This document shows positions 6,007-8,547 of a DNA stretch of 8,547 nucleotides, one piece after another; the stretch's first letter is position 1, and every line of letters starts with the position of its first letter. Position numbers and translations under genes: made by a program. Below the pieces are notes generated by a model. The model was not told the origin of the DNA, ran no database searches, and saw only the letters and a list, made by a program, of their open reading frames with translations. The DNA comes from Nitrospirota bacterium (lineage in GTDB: Bacteria; Nitrospirota; JACRHJ01), in assembly GCA_027328825.1 (NCBI GenBank), contig DAHWTK010000067.1, positions 287-8,833 on the forward strand, given 5' to 3'.

Positions 6007-7338
6007 ACGCGGGCTGCTTTCTGCCGTGCCGACGAGATCGTATGTATGCGCCTCCGTAATCAAAACGTCGGCAAACTCTCCGGAAATCGGGTTTCCGTCG
6101 TTTATGTACACCACGCCGTCTATCTCAGGCGCCTGGAAGTAAATCCTTGCACAATAAAGCAAATCCGTCTCCGGGGACGGTCCGTCCACGAGCGCTTTAT
6201 ATGTCGTTCCTACCCTTTCCCTGTTCTTTTTAAGCGAAATCCCGGCCTGCGCTTTCATAACCCTGTCGCGCCTTTTTATAATCAACCGTTCGCTAACCTT
6301 TCCGGGAAGCCTTGCCGAGGCGGCGCGGTCTTCGTCCGAATATCCGAAAACGCCCAGGTGGTCGAATTCCACATCCTTAACGAATTCAAGGAGTTTATTA
6401 AATTTCTCGTCCGTCTCGCCGGGAAAACCGACCATCAGCGAGGTCCTCAGCGCGACACCGGGTATTTCCTTGCGAAGGCGCTCTATGAGCTTCATTACAC
6501 GCGCGTATGTAATATTTCTGCCCATCTTCCGCAGAATTCCGTCGTCGGCGTGCTGTATGGGGATGTCGAGATATTTCAATATCTTGTCGCTTCCGGCCAG
6601 AAATTCTATCAGCTCGTCCGTAAAATGGGCCGGGTGCGTATACAGGAGCCTTATCCAGGGTAGGGGCCGGATTTTCTCCATTTCCTTCAGGAGCCGGGGA
6701 AGCGATTTTGTTTTGCTGTCGGAGCCGTATGCCGTAACATCTTGCGCAATAAGGCAAATCTCTTTTACGCCCTGAGAGGCGAGGACGCGCGCCTCCTCCA
6801 CAATCGAGCTCATCGGGCGGCTCCTTAAAGCGCCCCGAAGAGATGGAATTACGCAGTAAGTGCAACGGTTGTCGCATCCCTCGGCGATTTTCAGGTAGCT
6901 CCAGTGCCTAGGCGTAAAGCGTATGCGCGGCGTATTGTGGCTGTAAATGTATTCCGGGGCTGGCAATGTATGGCGCGTTTTGACACCCCCGGCCAGGGAA
7001 TCGAGAGCTTCCGCAACCCTCTCGAATTCGCCCGTGCCGAGGTATGCGTCCACTTCCGGCAACTCTTCGAGAAGCCCTTCGTTATAGCGCTGCGCAAGGC
7101 ATCCCGCAACGACAAGATGCTTCAGATTACCGCGCTCCTTCAGGGCGGCTGTTTCAAGTATCGCCTCGATTGACTCCTCGGAAGCGCTCTTTATGAACGC
7201 GCATGTGTTTACAATAATCGCTTCCGCGTCCTGCTCGTCCGAAACGACCTCGTGCCCCGCCTGCCTTATAATGCCCGCCATAACCTCCAGATCCACCTGG
7301 TTCTTCGGGCATCCAAGGCTTATAAATCCAACCTTCAT
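5998..7338 (-). CDS. rimO: ribosomal protein uS12 (S12) methylthiotransferase RimO
   Basis: A 446-residue cytoplasmic radical-SAM enzyme that adds a methylthio group to the conserved aspartate of ribosomal protein S12. Domains run in family order. The N-terminal MTTase domain has the auxiliary [4Fe-4S] cysteines Cys10 (SLGCPKNQVD), Cys46 (NTCAFI) and Cys80 (AGCLAQRY). The radical-SAM domain has the CxxxCxxC cluster site at Cys155, Cys159 and Cys162 (EGCDNRCTYCVIP). A C-terminal TRAM domain spans about 374-440. SLGCPKNQVD and SYLKIAEGCDNRC point to RimO rather than MiaB. The usual YSxEEGT stretch here reads YSDEDRAA, a small divergence. The start has GGAG five bases upstream. It follows the kinase-sulfotransferase gene by 21 bases on the same strand and is probably co-transcribed with it. 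Confidence 0.96.
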   Translation of the reverse strand: MKVGFISLGCPKNQVDLEVMAGIIRQAGHEVVSDEQDAEAIIVNTCAFIKSASEESIEAILETAALKERGNLKHLVVAGCLAQRYNEGLLEELPEVDAYLGTGEFERVAEALDSLAGGVKTRHTLPAPEYIYSHNTPRIRFTPRHWSYLKIAEGCDNRCTYCVIPSLRGALRSRPMSSIVEEARVLASQGVKEICLIAQDVTAYGSDSKTKSLPRLLKEMEKIRPLPWIRLLYTHPAHFTDELIEFLAGSDKILKYLDIPIQHADDGILRKMGRNITYARVMKLIERLRKEIPGVALRTSLMVGFPGETDEKFNKLLEFVKDVEFDHLGVFGYSDEDRAASARLPGKVSERLIIKRRDRVMKAQAGISLKKNRERVGTTYKALVDGPSPETDLLYCARIYFQAPEIDGVVYINDGNPISGEFADVLITEAHTYDLVGTAESSPRKK

Positions 7339-7359
7339 TACAACTCCATATGCAGTGAA

Positions 7360-8538
7360 TCAATCGCCGGCGCGGTTCCTGTAGAGCTCGGGTTTTACCA
7401 CTGCGGCCATTTTTTCGATATTCAGGCTGTTGCCGAAAAACCTTGAAAGCTTCCGTGCGTTCTCGTGCGGGAAGGCGACAACATCTCCGTAGTTCATATA
7501 CAGCGCCTCGAAATTCGGCTGGCTGGATAGCCAGGCCTTTATCTTCGAAATGTGCTGCGCATACATGGCCGACATTCTGACGGCGCTGGTGTCATCGGCC
7601 TTGCCCAGCCTTTCCAGCATCTTGCTCTGGCTTGCAAGCATCTCGTCCATGTCCCTCTCCATGAACACGACCTTGAAATGAAAATCCTTCGGGAGTTCAT
7701 ACAGGAGCATCGAGACCATTTTAAATACCTTGCCCTGCGCGCCGGCGAGCCAGGATATGTCCTCCTTTATCTCCTTCACCTTCTCGAATTCGTAATAGCC
7801 GTCCGGATTGTCTATGTCGGCCTGTCGTGTGTTATCGGTAACTACCGTCATCCCCCCGGCCTCAAGCATCTTCATCATCATCGACGTGCCTGTCCTGGGA
7901 AGGCCGGAGACGATAGTTATGAAGTCCATCCTTGGGGCATGTATGATTTTCTTCTGCGCCAGAAAGCCTATTATCTTATCCACGCATTCCGGAGGCGTGA
8001 ACCTGTCCGTCTCCAGGACAAGTTCCGGCGCATCAGGCTCCTCGTACGGGTCGTCTACCCCGGTGAAGCCCTTGACCTCTCCCGCGCGCGCCATCTTGTA
8101 AAGCCCCTTCGGGTCGCGCTCCTCGCAGACGTTTATCGGGCATTTTATGAACACCTCCAGAAAATCGACGTCCTTCTGGATAGAGCGGGCCATCCTGCGG
8201 TCGGCCCTGTATGGCGATATGAATGCGGCGATATTTATTATGCCCTTGCTGGTGAAAAGCTTGGCAAGCTCTGCTATGCGGCGGATGTTCTCCTCCCTGT
8301 CCGCTTTGCCGAAACCGAGGTTTTTGTTCAGGCCGTGCCGGATATTGTCGCCGTCGAGGACAATCGTATGGCAGCCCCGCTCGAACAGTTTTTTCTCGAG
8401 CATCACCGCTATGGTGGACTTGCCGGAGGCGGAAAGGCCGGTAAGCCAGATAGTTACGCCCTTGTGCCCGTTGACACGCTCCCTGTCCTCGCGGGTAATG
8501 TCCGCCTGGTGCCAGAATACCTTATGCTCTCCGTCCAT
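7360..8538 (-). CDS. APS kinase (CysC) fused to a sulfotransferase-like domain
   Basis: A 392-residue two-domain protein. Residues 1-198 are a full APS kinase, which phosphorylates adenylyl sulfate with ATP to give PAPS. It has the Walker A loop GLSASGKST (34-42), DGDNIRHGLN (62-71), FISPYRADRR with Ser108 in the family's conserved serine position, and RDPKGLYKMARAGEVKGFTG (141-160). After a short linker, residues 204-392 look like a sulfotransferase: a 5'-phosphosulfate loop SGLPRTGTSMM (211-221) and Arg295/Ser303 in MERDMDEMLASQ, with the Arg-x7-Ser spacing of the 3'-phosphate-binding motif. Inference: PAPS made by the first half is used by the second. The acceptor is unknown. The ATG at 8538 gives the usual short CysC N-terminus, but the frame stays open to the window edge and the ribosome site (AGAAGA) is weak, so an upstream start is possible. 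Confidence 0.88.
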   Translation of the reverse strand: MDGEHKVFWHQADITREDRERVNGHKGVTIWLTGLSASGKSTIAVMLEKKLFERGCHTIVLDGDNIRHGLNKNLGFGKADREENIRRIAELAKLFTSKGIINIAAFISPYRADRRMARSIQKDVDFLEVFIKCPINVCEERDPKGLYKMARAGEVKGFTGVDDPYEEPDAPELVLETDRFTPPECVDKIIGFLAQKKIIHAPRMDFITIVSGLPRTGTSMMMKMLEAGGMTVVTDNTRQADIDNPDGYYEFEKVKEIKEDISWLAGAQGKVFKMVSMLLYELPKDFHFKVVFMERDMDEMLASQSKMLERLGKADDTSAVRMSAMYAQHISKIKAWLSSQPNFEALYMNYGDVVAFPHENARKLSRFFGNSLNIEKMAAVVKPELYRNRAGD

Positions 8539-8547
8539 TATTCTTCT

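Noticed and set aside
5986..6663. 225-codon open frame antisense to rimO
   Set aside because: No ribosome site or domain, and it covers the conserved radical-SAM and TRAM regions of rimO, which explain the sequence.

Overview
This window looks like ordinary chromosome from a Gram-negative bacterium of moderately high GC content. The evidence for a Gram-negative host is a periplasmic c-type cytochrome with a Sec signal, a lipoprotein with a lipobox, a NuoL-M-N membrane arm, and a ZapB-like/ZapA cell-division pair. Frequent ATA isoleucine codons and the small coiled-coil gene ahead of zapA would fit a Desulfobacterota (deltaproteobacterial) or Nitrospirota-type lineage better than an enteric one. 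That placement is an inference from style and is weak. No mobile element, tRNA, rRNA or CRISPR array was seen, and no gap between genes exceeds 300 bases (the longest is 5151-5407).

Layout. Positions 1-4421 (+) hold the 3' end of the complex I operon: nuoL (5' truncated by the window), nuoM and nuoN, joined by two ATGA overlaps. All key proton-channel Glu/Lys residues are present. Positions 4426-5239 (-) hold two short, independently expressed exported proteins: a monohaem cytochrome c that converges on nuoN with only four bases between stop codons, and a 68-residue Ala/Pro-rich lipoprotein. Each has a promoter with a perfect TTGACA box and 17-bp spacing, and each predicted mRNA begins almost at once with a CCGG-type stem-loop. 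A good terminator separates the two genes. Positions 5344-6006 (+) hold a zapB-like and zapA pair with a strong promoter and a terminator that overlaps the end of rimO. Positions 5998-8538 (-) hold an APS kinase-sulfotransferase fusion followed 21 bp later by rimO.

How they work together. NuoLMN are the antiporter-like proton-pumping subunits of NADH dehydrogenase I. The small cytochrome could carry electrons in the periplasm, but nothing in the sequence ties it directly to complex I. ZapA and its coiled-coil partner act at the FtsZ ring. RimO modifies ribosomal protein uS12. The fusion protein is the most unusual item: its N-terminal half should make PAPS and its C-terminal half carries the sequence marks of a PAPS-dependent sulfotransferase, so donor synthesis and sulfuryl transfer may sit in one polypeptide. 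The sulfate acceptor is not shown by anything in the window.
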